From Armigeres subalbatus (taxonomy: Eukaryota > Arthropoda > Insecta > Diptera > Culicidae), in contig NC_085139.1 of NCBI RefSeq assembly GCF_024139115.2, forward strand, positions 9,891,533-9,955,532: a DNA stretch of 64,000 bases, given 5' to 3'. Positions 20,901 through 32,850 of this stretch are shown here, in pieces. Position 1 is the stretch's first letter. Every line of letters starts with the position of its first letter. The position numbers were made by a program, and so were the translations under genes. The notes under the pieces are model-generated. The model was given only the letters and a program-made list of their open reading frames with translations. It searched no databases and was not told where the DNA came from.

Positions 20901-23900
20901 TCGCGCGGTCGGACGAATTATTGTGTTCTGCATTGCGCGGCCGGTAATAAAATTTATCAGTTCTGTGCGTGATCTCTCTTGTTTCGGACAGCAGAACGAT
21001 CGCGCGGTCGGACGAATTATTGTGTTCTGCATTGCGCGGCCGGTAATAAAATTGATCAGTTTTGTGCGTGATCTCTCTTGTTTCGGACAGCAGAACGATC
21101 GCGCGGTCGGACGAATTATTGTGTTCTGCATTGCGCGGCCGGTAATAAAATTTATCAGTTCTGTGCGTGATCTCTCTTGTTTCGGACAGCAGAACGATCG
21201 CGCGGTCGGACGAATTATTGTGTTCTGCATTGCGCGGCCGGTAATAAAATTTATCAGTTCTGTGCGTGATCTCTCTTGTTTCGGACAGCAGAACGATCGC
21301 GCGGTCGGACGAATTATTGTGTTCTGCATTGCGCGGCCGGTAATAAAATTTATCAGTTCTGTGCGTGATCTCTCTTGTTTCGGACAGCAGAACGATCGCG
21401 CGGTCGGACGAATTATTGTGTTCTGCATTGCGCGGCCGGTAATAAAATTTATCAGTTCTGTGCGTGATCTCTCTTGTTTCGGACAGCAGAACGATCGCGC
21501 GGTCGGACGAATTATTGTGTTCTGCATTGCGCGGCCGGTAATAAAATTGATCAGTTTTGTGCGTGATCTCTCTTGTTTCGGACAGCAGAACGATCGCGCG
21601 GTCGGACGAATTATTGTGTTCTGCATTGCGCGGCCGGTAATAAAATTTATCAGTTCTGTGCGTGATCTCTCTTGTTTCGGACAGCAGAACGATCGCGCGG
21701 TCGGACGAATTATTGTGTTCTGCATTGCGCGGCCGGTAATAAAATTTATCAGTTCTGTGCGTGATCTCTCTTGTTTCGGACAGCAGAACGATCGCGCGGT
21801 CGGACGAATTATTGTGTTCTGCATTGCGCGGCCGGTAATAAAATTGATCAGTTTTGTGCGTGATCTCTCTTGTTTCGGACAGCAGAACGATCGCGCGGTC
21901 GGACGAATTATTGTGTTCTGCATTGCGCGGCCGGTAATAAAATTTATCAGTTCTGTGCGTGATCTCTCTTGTTTCGGACAGCAGAACGATCGCGCGGTCG
22001 GACGAATTATTGTGTTCTGCATTGCGCGGCCGGTAATAAAATTTATCAGTTCTGTGCGTGATCTCTCTTGTTTCGGACAGCAGAACGATCGCGCGGTCGG
22101 ACGAATTATTGTGTTCTGCATTGCGCGGCCGGTAATAAAATTTATCAGTTCTGTGCGTGATCTCTCTTGTTTCGGACAGCAGAACGATCGCGCGGTCGGA
22201 CGAATTATTGTGTTCTGCATTGCGCGGCCGGTAATAAAATTGATCAGTTTTGTGCGTGATCTCTCTTGTTTCGGACAGCAGAACGATCGCGTGGTCGGAC
22301 GAATTATTGTGTTCTGCATTGCGCGACCGGTAATAAAATTTATCAGTTCTGTGCGTGATCTCTCTTGTTTCGGACAGCAGAACGATCGCGCGGTCGGACG
22401 AATTATTGTGTTCTGCATTGCGCGGCCGGTAATAAAATTGATCAGTTTTGTGCGTGATCTCTCTTGTTTCGGACCGCAGAACGATCGCGCGGTCAAACGA
22501 ATTATTGTGTTCTGCATTGCGCGACCGGTAATAAAATTTATCAGTTTTGTGCGTGTTCTCTCTTGTTTCGGACAGCAGAACGATCGCGCGGTCGGACGAA
22601 TTATTGTGTTCTGCATTGCGCGGCCGGTAATAAAATTGATCAGTTTTGTGCGTGATCTCTCTTGTTTCGGACCGCAGAACGATCGCGCGGTCAAACGAAT
22701 TATTGTGTTCTGCATTGCGCGACCGGTAATAAAATTTATCAGTTTTGTGCGTGTTCTCTCTTGTTTCGGACAGCAGAACGATCACTCGGTCGGACGAATT
22801 ATTGTGTTCTGCATTGCGCGGCCGGTAATAAAATTGATCAGTTTTGTGCGTGATCTCTCTTGTTTCGGACCGCAGAACGATCGCGCGGTCAAACGAATTA
22901 TTGTGTTCTGCATTGCGCGACCGGTAATAAAATTTATCAGTTTTGTGCGTGTTCTCTCTTGTTTCGGACCGCAGAACGATCGTTCGGTCGGACGAATTAT
23001 TGTGATCTGCATTGCGCGGCCGGTAATAAAATTTATCAGTTCTGTGCGTGATCTCTCTTGTTTCGGACAGCAGAACGATCGCGCGGTCGGACGAATTATT
23101 GTGTTCTGCATTGCGCGGCCGGTAATAAAATTTATCAGTTCTGTGCGTGATCTCTCTTGTTTCGGACAGCAGAACGATCGCGCGGTCGAACGAATTATTG
23201 TGTTCTGCATTGCGCGGCCGGTAATAAAATTGATCAGTTTTGTGCGTGATCTCTCTTGTTTCCGGACAGCAGAACGATCGCGCGGTCGGACGAATTATTG
23301 TGTTCTGCATTGCGCGGCCGGTAATAAAATTTATCAGTTCTGTGCGTGATCTCTCTTGTTTCGGACAGCAGAACGATCGCGCGGTCGGACGAATTATTGT
23401 GTTCTGCATTGCGCGGCCGGTAATAAAATTTATCAGTTCTGTGCGTGATCTCTCTTGTTTCGGACAGCAGAACGATCGCGCGGTCGGACGAATTATTGTG
23501 TTCTGCATTGCGCGGCCGGTAATAAAATTTATCAGTTTTGTGCGTGATCTCTCTTGTTTCGGACCGCAGAACGATCGCGCGGTCAAACGAATTATTGTGT
23601 TCTGCATTGCGCGACCGGTAATAAAATTTATCAGTTTTGTGCGTGTTCTCTCTTGTTTCGGACCGCAGAACGATCACTCGGTCGGACGAATTATTGTGAT
23701 CTGCATTGCGCGGCCGGTAATAAAATTTATCAGTTCTGTGCGTGATCTCTCTTGTTTCGGACAGCAGAACGATCGCGCGGTCGGACGAATTATTGTGTTC
23801 TGCATTGCGCGGCCGGTAATAAAATTTATCAGTTCTGTGCGTGATCTCTCTTGTTTCGGACAGCAGAACGATCGCGCGGTCGGACGAATTATTGTGTTCT

Positions 23901-26333
23901 GCATTGCGCGGCCGGTAATAAAATTTATCAGTTCTGTGCGTGATCTCTCTTGTTTCGGACAGCAGAACGATCGCGCGGTCGGACGAATTATTGTGTTCTG
24001 CATTGCGCGGCCGGTAATAAAATTTATCAGTTCTGTGCGTGATCTCTCTTGTTTCGGACAGCAGAACGATCGCGCGGTCGGACGAATTATTGTGTTCTGC
24101 ATTGCGCGGCCGGTAATAAAATTGATCAGTTTTGTGCGTGATCTCTCTTGTTTCGGACAGCAGAACGATCGCGCGGTCGGACGAATTATTGTGTTCTGCA
24201 TTGCGCGACCGGTAATAAAATTTATCAGTTTTGTGCGTGTTCTCTCTTGTTTCGGACCGCAGAACGATCACTCGGTCGGACGAATTATTGTGATCTGCAT
24301 TGCGCGGCCGGTAATAAAATTTATCAGTTCTGTGCGTGATCTCTCTTGTTTCGGACAGCAGAACGATCGCGCGGTCGGACGAATTATTGTGTTCTGCATT
24401 GCGCGGCCGGTAATAAAATTTATCAGTTCTGTGCGTGATCTCTCTTGTTTCGGACAGCAGAACGATCGCGCGGTCGGACGAATTATTGTGTTCTGCATTG
24501 CGCGACCGGTAATAAAATTTATCAGTTTTGTGCGTGATCTCTCTTGTTTCGGACCGCAGAACGATCGCTCGGTCGGACGAATTATTGTGATCTGCATTGC
24601 GCGGCCGGTAATAAAATTTATCAGTTCTGTGCGTGATCTCTCTTGTTTCGGACCGCAGAACGATCGCGCGGTCGAACGAATTATTGTGTTCTGCATTGCG
24701 CGGCCGGTAATAAAATTAATCAGTTCTGTGCGTGATCTCTCTTGTTTCGGACAGCAGAACGATCGCGCGGTCGGACGAATTATTGTGATCTGCATTGCGC
24801 GGCCGGTAATAAAATTTATCAGTTCTGTGCGTGATCTCTCTTGTTTCGGACAGCAGAACGATCGCGCGGTCGGACGAATTATTGTGTTCTGCATTGCGCG
24901 GCCGGTAATAAAATTTATCAGTTCTGTGCGTGATCTCTCTTGTTTCGGACAGCAGAACGATCGCGCGGTCGGACGAATTATTGTGTTCTGCATTGCGCGG
25001 CCGGTAATAAAATTTATCAGTTCTGTGCGTGATCTCTCTTGTTTCGGACAGCAGAACGATCGCGCGGTCGGACGAATTATTGTGTTCTGCATTGCGCGGC
25101 CGGTAATAAAATTGATCAGTTTTGTGCGTGATCTCTCTTGTTTCGGACCGCAGAACGATCACTCGGTCGGACGAATTATTGTGATCTGCATTGCGCGGCC
25201 GGTAATAAAATTTATCAGTTCTGTGCGTGATCTCTCTTGTTTCGGACAGCAGAACGATCGCGCGGTCGGACGAATTATTGTGTTCTGCATTGCGCGGCCG
25301 GTAATAAAATTTATCAGTTCTGTGCGTGATCTCTCTTGTTTCGGACAGCAGAACGATCGCGCGGTCGGACGAATTATTGTGTTCTGCATTGCGCGGCCGG
25401 TAATAAAATTTATCAGTTCTGTGCGTGATCTCTCTTGTTTCGGACAGCAGAACGATCGCGCGGTCGGACGAATTATTGTGTTCTGCATTGCGCGGCCGGT
25501 AATAAAATTTATCAGTTCTGTGCGTGATCTCTCTTGTTTCGGACAGCAGAACGATCGCGCGGTCGGACGAATTATTGTGTTCTGCATTGCGCGGCCGGTA
25601 ATAAAATTTATCAGTTCTGTGCGTGATCTCTCTTGTTTCGGACAGCAGAACGATCGCGCGGTCGGACGAAATATTGTGTTCTGCATTGCGCGGCCGGTAA
25701 TAAAATTGATCAGTTTTGTGCGTGATCTCTCTTGTTTCGGACAGCAGAACGATCGCGCGGTCGGACGAATTATTGTGTTCTGCATTGCGCGACCGGTAAT
25801 AAAATTTATCAGTTTTGTGCGTGTTCTCTCTTGTTTCGGACCGCAGAACGATCACTCGGTCGGACGAATTATTGTGATCTGCATTGCGCGGCCGGTAATA
25901 AAATTTATCAGTTCTGTGCGTGATCTCTCTTGTTTCGGACAGCAGAACGATCGTTCGGTCGGACGAATTATTGTGTTCTGCATTGCGCGGCCGGTAATAA
26001 AATTTATCAGTTCTGTGCGTGATCTCTCTTGTTTCGGACAGCAGAACGATCGCGCGGTCGGACGAATTATTGTGTTCTGCATTGCGCGACCGGTAATAAA
26101 ATTTATCAGTTTTGTGCGTGATCTCTCTTGTTTCGGACCGCAGAACGATCGCTCGGTCGGACGAATTATTGTGATCTGCATTGCGCGGCCGGTAATAAAA
26201 TTAATCAGTTCTGTGCGTGATCTCTCTTGTTTCGGACAGCAGAACGATCGCGCGGTCGGACGAATTATTGTGATCTGCATTGCGCGGCCGGTAATAAAAT
26301 TTATCAGTTCTGTGCGTGATCTCTCTTGTTTCG
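14917..26333. repeat. 99-bp tandem array, 115 units
   Basis: Unit phase GTGCGTGATCTCTCTTG starts at 14925 and the last partial unit starts at 26312. The distance is 11387 = 115 x 99 + 2, and the two extra bases are single C insertions (TTTCCGGAC) near 17123 and 23262. A final 22-bp partial unit ends at 26333. Units differ at a few fixed diagnostic sites: GACCGCAG/GACAGCAG, GGTCAAAC/GGTCGGAC/GGTCGAAC/GGTAGGAC, GATCGCG/GATCGTT/GATCACT, GTGTTCTG/GTGATCTG, GCGGCCGG/GCGACCGG, and AATTTATC/AATTGATC. Homogeneity is very high, which indicates recent amplification. Very long open frames exist on both strands (for example minus 17095-23607 and plus 17101-23349) because 99 is a multiple of three. Confidence 0.98.
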
Positions 26334-26946
26334 AAGCGGGCTTGGTAGTCATATGGCTACTGCTTCTGCCTCATACGCAGGAGGTCGTGGGTTCAATCCC
26401 AGGTCCGTTCCATTCTCCTACTTTGTATCTTCCTCTATATTTCTCATGTTCTAGCAATCGCTAGAACTGGAAATGGACTTTCATACCGTTTCCATTTTTA
26501 TTCCTATACCTTCAACTTGAGTATTCTAACAGTAATCTGCTAGAATTGGAAATGAACTATAGAGCTCGTTTCCTACATCCAATTAGAAATTCCATCAGTT
26601 ACCTTCTCCTATCTATCACATTGGCAGCTCGTTAACCAAAACGGACCTCTGCCTCTCCAACCTAACCCAGAAATTCCAACAAATTCCGCATGAACTCGTG
26701 GCAAGTGCAGAGGTATATTCGGCTTGCAGTGGGCGAGTGATTGCATCATCATTTCCTCCCCTTCCCTACATTGACTTGCATTCTGACGTGGCAGGCGCCA
26801 GTATGACCTAACAAATGAGATCACCAGTACTTGTACATTGAAGATGTGTGCTAGTCCCAAGCAAACATCTGTTGGTTCTCTGTGCAAGAACAGCTGATCT
26901 GGTCATAATGGAGTAGCAACTACGAGCAGTCAATCAAGCTCAAGCT
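26334..26946 (+). mobile_element. Met-tRNA-like SINE with hexamer tail
   Basis: The head 26337-26407 is tRNA-like. Its acceptor ends CGGGCTT and AGGTCCG pair over 7 bp including wobbles. The CTGC/GCAG stem encloses the loop CTCATAC (anticodon CAT), and GGTTCAATCCC fits a Pol III B box. Five bases instead of one separate the D stem and anticodon stem, so it is not a functional tRNA. A body of about 530 bp follows, with no coding features. The 3' end is the short tandem tail TCAAGCTCAAGCTCAA (26936-26950), running directly into the 26-bp duplication. The array abuts its 5' end. Confidence 0.7.
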
Positions 26947-26972
26947 CAATGACATGAAAACAATCTTGTATA
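26947..26972. repeat. 26-bp duplication, right copy
   Basis: Exact copy of 14891-14916; it follows the SINE tail and lies in the reading frame of the interrupted LINE. Confidence 0.93.
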
Positions 26973-28040
26973 ACTCTAGCGTCAACGTTATCAACTCCAG
27001 CCGTTTTGCCCAAAGAAAAGCATATATTTTTAAGTTCATCAAAAGTAATTGGGTGAAAACAATCAAATCTACATGTACTATTAACCGGCTGTTTTATTTC
27101 ATCAGGCTCATCAACCAAATCGATAGACCGATTAATCGATGAAACACTATCGATGAAATAATCGTTAAAATTGCAAGCAATTACTTGTTCAGAATTTTCT
27201 AATGTGCCATTAAAAGTTATGGACCGCGGATTGGAACTATTAGGTTTCAACAAAGATTTCAAAATTGTTTGTTGCTGATCAATTTTCCTCTGAATATAAT
27301 CACAACGCGTTTTTTTCAACGATTGTGAATACGTGTTCCGCGCATTCTTGTACCTGTTCCAATTGTTACCACTATGTCTTCTCAAAAATCTATTGTTCAA
27401 TTTATCTCTTTTACGTCTTAGACGCAGAAGATCTAAATTGTACCAGCTGTTCGAGTTATTTAAAGTTACAAATTTATGTTCAATTAACTTATTGGTACTT
27501 GTTTTCAGAACGTTCGTTAGAAAAGCTGATTTCTGATCTAAGTTTCCGGAAATATCCTGAAAATCCACGTTTCTCGCAACAAGATCCGAAACAGCTTGTT
27601 TCGAATATTTCCTCCAATACTTCAATTTAACAAAATCATTTTCGGTTATATCATTATTTTCTATATTTATGACTAATGTTTCATGATCGGTTACTTTTAA
27701 ACAAATATCTGTAACTGAGTTTACAGAATCAAAGTTAGAATAAACATGATCAATTATAGTTCTACTGTGTCGGGAAATACGCGTGTAATCAACAACTTTT
27801 TGTTTCAAATTGTAAAACTCAGTCAGACGCTTTAAATGATTCGAATTTTCGTCACACCAATTAATATTAAAATCACCAGCAAGTACATTTAGTTTACTAA
27901 AATCGATAAAAATTTCTAGCCAGTTCTCTAAAATTTCAATAAAACGCTGGTCACTCGAACTGGGAGAATGATATAAAACACCATAATTACCCTTCTTCAT
28001 GCCACGTGCAACCGTAATGCCTAAGAACCAATCCCAACAA
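26947..28040 (-). pseudogene. CR1/L2-group LINE ORF2, 5' half (endonuclease and linker)
   Basis: Open from about 28035 down to the insertion. It encodes the middle and end of an AP-type endonuclease: GVLYHSPSSSDQRF, NVLAGDFNINW, RTIIDHVYSN and VTDHETLVI. A Lys/Arg-rich linker follows (LRLRRKRDKLNNRFLRR), and then the pre-RT region FDELKNICFSLGKTAGVDNV. The N-terminal third of the endonuclease is missing, so the element is 5' truncated near 28040. At the inner end the frame reads ARVIQDCFHVI through the duplicated target, joining the RT half in frame if the insertion were absent. Confidence 0.88.
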
Positions 28041-29411
28041 ACAACGACAAGCTACAAATAAGCATCTAGGTAGAATTATTGTTTATTTGTGATCTTCGTA
28101 GCTGAATAAAATGAATGCTGAATAATTCGCTAGACAGATTTCATTTCAGCATTTAATCTAATTAATATTCGACATGGCCTATTTATTTGTTTACTACCTT
28201 GATTTGAAGTCGAACTAACGTTTTCGTTTTATCACATTTCAGCATATTGAGGAAGTTTAACAATATGCTGAACTAATGATTTTTAAAGTTCTCTGTTCGA
28301 CTATGATGTGATGCTCTGAAAGGGTGATTGAATTGACTTTGAATAGTAAGTTAACCGTTGTCCTTCTTAACCATTGGATTTCACATTTATCTGATCTATC
28401 GCACAGTGATAAAAAACATTATGCTTTTCAGTTTGGAAGAAAATCTGGATTGTAGATCTGGAAAATTTGATTTATAGGATAATAATGAATTATGTTCAAG
28501 ATATGCTTTTTATATTCGTGATTTATTAAGCTGTCGGAACGAACAAAACTGCTGGAGCAATGAAAAAATCATGCATTCATGCGCAACTAAATTCACTAAA
28601 AGCCGGACATAACGCCGTTGAATAACGTCGGAAAATTATTGAATCTTTGATGTGTGGAATCCCAATATTATCGCATGGACGTTGATGAAATTGGAATAAT
28701 CTTAGCATTTGACAATCATATCGCAACCGTTTTTCAAGAGATTCTGAGGAAGGCCGAATATATATTGATTTTATTTTCATAAATTCATAAATAGCATTGG
28801 GGACGGATTTTATTTTATCGTTTATCGACATTATTTTTACGTATTTTTCCTAGTGTGCGATGGTTATGACTGGCTGAACAATGGTTGAAATAAAAATCTT
28901 GAACAGTTATTAACAAACTGTAGTTTGACAGATCGACTTATTGAATAAGAGTCCAATTATGATTCATATTCAGCAATAAGTTTATTTATGTTATGCATTG
29001 AGTGAGCCATATCTAACAAATCAAGGATGGCGCAGATGACAACGTTACCGGCAGATGATCAAATGACAGCAGTTCGAGACCCGATTTAGGAAAATTTTAA
29101 AATGATCATATGAAAATAGCAATTGCTTTAAAAATTCGTTCATTGGAGATCTTAATGATGTTACCTTCTATGTGTTATTATTTTCGAAGAATTTACATGT
29201 AGCTGAATTGAGGCTTAGTAAAATGCTTATCAAAGGTTTAACGAATCAGTTAATAAAGTTGTTTTTCAAAATGAGATATTGTAGTTGTATAACTTCGCCA
29301 AAATTGTGTGAACAAAGCTTGAACAGAAGTTGTGATAAGAAATAGTACAGACATAATTCAACACAGCGCTGAATTAAATCATCACACTGACGTTAGTTCA
29401 ACTGGTGAATG
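28041..29411. other. AT-rich unclassified DNA with a short perfect hairpin
   Basis: No coding or family assignment. TTCAGCATATT (28238-28248) and AATATGCTGAA (28262-28272) form a perfect 11-bp stem with a 13-base loop. CTGAAT/ATTCAG motifs recur around it. TGGCGCAGATG (29026-29036) followed by AGTTCGAGACCC (29076-29087) looks like weak Pol III A and B boxes. Confidence 0.4.
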
Positions 29412-31143
29412 TTTGTTGGGATTTCCTTCACAGGCTTCGTTGATTTGAAGCTTGAATTGAACCGATTCTGTGGCACCACCAACGAGCTGGGAACCGGCTT
29501 CATAGTGCTGGGTAAGATGCACCAACGCGTGATTGGGTGGCAGCCAATCAACGCAAGGATGTGCAAGCTGAGTATTGAAGGCCGTTTCTTCAACTATAGC
29601 ATCATCAACGTGCACTGCCCGCACGAAAGGAGACCCGACGACGAGAAAGAAGCGTTCTACGCACAGCTGGAGAGGACATACGATGGATGCCCACTGCGGG
29701 ACGTCAACATCGTCATCGGTGACATGAACGCGCAGGTAGGAAGGATGGAAATGTATAGACCGGTCATCGGACCTAATAGTCTGCATAAATTTCGCAGCCT
29801 CCCGCGGAATGTAGTCCGAAGCACCTTCTTTCCCCGCAAAAATATCCACAAGGCCACATGGAGATCACCTAACCAAGAAACGGAAAACCAAATCGACCAC
29901 GTTCTAATCGACGGTAAATTCTTCTCCGACATCACGAACGTCCGCACTTACCGCAGTGCGAATATTGAATCCGACCATTACCTCGTTGCAGTATGTCTGC
30001 GCTCAAAACTCTCGACGGTGATCAACACGCGTCGGAGTCGTCCGCCGCGGCTAAACATTGGGCGGCTGCAAGACTACCGTCTTGACTACCCAAGACTACG
30101 CGCAGCAGCTGGAAGTGGCACTCCCAACGGAAGAGCAGCTAGGCGCAGCATCTCTTGAAGATGGCTGGAGAGATATTCGATCCGCCATTGGAAGCACCGC
30201 AACCGCCGCACTAGGCACGGTGGCTCCGGATCAGAGAAACGACTGGGATGACGGCGAATGTGAGCAGTTAGTAGAAGAAAAGAATGCAGCATGGGCGAGA
30301 TTGCTGCAACACCGCACGAGGGCAAACGAGGCGTCACGATATAAACGGGCGCGGAACAGACAAAACTCGATTTTCCGGAGGAAAAAGCGTCAGCAGAAAG
30401 ATCGAGACCGTGAAGAGACGGAGCAACTGTACCGCGCTAATAACACACGAAAATTCTATGAGAAGTTGAACCGTTCACGTAAGGTCCACGTGCCACACTG
30501 AGCCTCCCACCGCGAGTTTGCATCGGTGGTGATGAAATCGAGGTGGTAGAAGAATTTGTGTACTTGGGCTCACTGGTGACTGCCGAAAATGATACCAACA
30601 GATAAATCCGGAGACGCATAGTGGCTGGAAATCGTACATACTTTGGACTCCGCAAGACGCTCCGATCGAATAGAGTTCGCCGCCGTACCAAACTGACAAT
30701 CTACAAAACGCTCATTAGACCGGTAGTCCTCTACGGACACGAGACCTGGACGATGCTCATGGAGGACTAACGCGCACTTGCAGTTTTCGAAAGGAATGTG
30801 CTGCGTGCCATGGGGTGCAGATGGCGGACGGTACGTGGAGGAGGCGAATGAACCACGAGTTGCATCAGCTGTTGGGAGAACCATCCATCGTTTACACCGC
30901 GAAAATCGGACGACAGCGGTGGGCCGGGCACGTAGCCTGAAAATGGTTCTCGACAACGATCCGACGGGCACAAGAAGGCGAGGTGCGCAGCAGGCAAGGT
31001 GTATCGATCAGGTGGAAGATGACTTGCGGACCCTCCGTAGACTGCGTGGTTGGCGACGTGTAGCAATGGACCGAGCTGAATGGAGAAGACTCTTATATAC
31101 CGCACAGGCCACTTCGGCCTTAGTCTGAATAAATAAATAATAA
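29412..31143 (+). pseudogene. RTE (JAM-like) LINE fragment with central deletion
   Basis: The endonuclease part begins at about 29440 (ELGTGFIVLGKMHQRVIGWQ) and shows IINVHCPH, IVIGDMNAQVG, NQIDHVLIDG and SDHYLVAV. The frame changes near 30060 and continues as the pre-RT linker to KFYEKLNRSRKVHVPH (30430-30500). It then jumps directly to the C-terminal part (EVVEEFVYLGSLVTAEN, 30540 onward), so the RT palm including its catalytic motif is missing. Later stops and shifts break RRRTKLTIYKTLIRPVVLYG and the tail. It ends in a short A/T tail AATAAATAAATAATAAA (31127-31143). Dead copy; clade by motif order and the absence of RNase H. Confidence 0.85.
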
Positions 31144-32330
31144 AGCTGAATTTGGCTTTTTAAGATGCACCATGTTGTAGGTAATGTTTTGTTTGACCAA
31201 GAATGCCAGTTTGACATTTATAGTTCGAGAACTTTGGATGCTAGGCCGATGCAAACTAGATGTTGGTCACGCAAATAGGAGCGACACTAGCAATATTCTT
31301 ACACATAAAAAAATAACCTTATATGTTATGGCAAAAAAAAACCATACGAAAATACTTATACTCTTCATTATGCCACCTAATGAGTGATCCCATTTAAAAA
31401 ACCTAATAACATTCATAAGTTAATGACAAGTATAAGTTCCCGAATGTATGTGACTAATGCGATGCATAAGTTTTTTCTCACACGTATCATTAAGCGCCTG
31501 CTTTGGCAAAAAAGTATTAGAACTATTAATGATAAACAACATTAATTTTTTTTCGTGTATGTTTTAGCATCAACTGGAAAATTCTTCTAAGTCGTGTCGT
31601 TTACTGGCCTTGTTGTTTACGATTGAGACTTCGAGAAATTCAATCAAAATTTCAATGAAGGTGTGATGAAAAAACAAGAGAATAATACGCGCACATTTAG
31701 CGCAACGTATCACGAAGAGCTTGTAGATCCGAGGTCTTGAAGAAGATCTCTCTCTCATTCACAATGTTTCTGGTATTAATTTGGTTTGAGAGGATTTATT
31801 TTTAATTTTTATTTTGAAGACGATTCTCAACTCTTCCGGCCTCAGAGTTTTGGTTCAAAATAGTTGGGCATCAGTTATTTTGGCGTAATCGATACATTGA
31901 TAATTTGGTCGGGGTTCTGCCAAAACACACCAAGCGCCAACAAAAAATCATCCATATTTCAGCCCAAACTTTCGTTTAGTGGATTTAATTGATCGCAACT
32001 CGTATCGAATATATTCAAACCCCATAACTGAGGATATCATACATCATATTTGCATATGAATGGATATGAAATTATTCCCATTTTCCTTGTGCGAAAAAAA
32101 TATTACAAGTCAGTCAAAAAGCCGCTTGGTGCGGTTTGGCTGAACTCCGACCATTTGTCGTCAGTAGTTAAAACTGTTATTTGAAGGAGAATCGATCAAT
32201 CCATTTGAACTCGCCTTCAAGGGATATTCCCCCAGAAGTTTATTGTAAAATTACTCTGCATATTACGTTTGGAGCTTCCTTTCGTTAATACAGACTTCCT
32301 CCGAAAATCTTATATTACTAACTTCAAACG
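31144..32330. other. AT-rich unclassified DNA, possible small MITE at 31297-31568
   Basis: TTACACATAAAAAAATAAC (from 31299) is a loose inverted match to the opposite strand of 31545-31563 (ACACGAAAAAAAATTAATG), suggesting a 270-bp TIR element. A GCCGCTTGGTGCGGTTTGGC motif at 32121-32140 recurs inverted at about 58585. Nothing coding was recognised. Confidence 0.35.
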
Positions 32331-32339
32331 TTGCTTATG

Positions 32340-32850
32340 TACTTGCCCCAGGAATTAATCTAGAAATTCAAAAAAATTTCCAGGAATTTCAGCGGAAATT
32401 CTTCCTCAAATTTCTTCGAAAAATTACCTAGCAAATTCGCCGGAACTTCCTTCAAAGATCACATTAGATATTCCTCCAGAAATTTCTATGGGAATTTCCC
32501 CAGGATTTCCTTCTTAATATTAAATATTAAATGGCACACTTTTCTAAAAAATCCATTGAAAGATAAAGGACTTATTAATGTTACAAATCTTACATGATTT
32601 CGTGACGGTTCCCAATTTTGAAATTTTCATTTTACACTCTGTATCCGAGTCTTCCCCTTAGACGTAGTTTATGTCAAAATCCTGGAAGAGCTCCTGAAAA
32701 ATCAAAGGAGAAATATTTGAAAGAACTACAGGAGGATCTACGGGAGTAATTTCTGGAAGATTTCCAAGAAGAATTTTTGGAGAAACTCCAGGAAGGAAAC
32801 CTGAAGGAGCTCCAAGAAGAATTCCCAAGATTCATTCTGAACTACCGTAA
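32340..32850. repeat. Degenerate GGAATTCC-type low-complexity repeat
   Basis: Loose repeats of TTCCTCCAGAAATTTC and, from about 32690, the inverted GAAGAATTTTTGGAGAAACTCC, with an unrelated insert at 32525-32680. Same family as 36365-38230. Confidence 0.6.

Noticed and set aside
17095..23607. A 2170-residue repetitive protein on the minus strand as a real gene
   Set aside because: It is the 99-bp array read through; equally long frames exist on the plus strand and in another minus frame. There are no start context, splice or family signals.
14925..26333. CRISPR-like array
   Set aside because: Units are contiguous with no unique spacers, and the surroundings are eukaryotic transposons.
26337..26407. 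Functional tRNA-Met gene
   Set aside because: Five bases instead of one lie between the D and anticodon stems, the D loop is irregular and a SINE body follows directly.
29026..29090. tRNA gene or SINE head from A/B-box-like motifs
   Set aside because: No stems could be paired and no recognised SINE body follows.
29368..31152. GCTGAATT at both sides of the RTE fragment as a TSD
   Set aside because: Only 8 bp in AT-rich DNA, and the left end of the element is not defined well enough.
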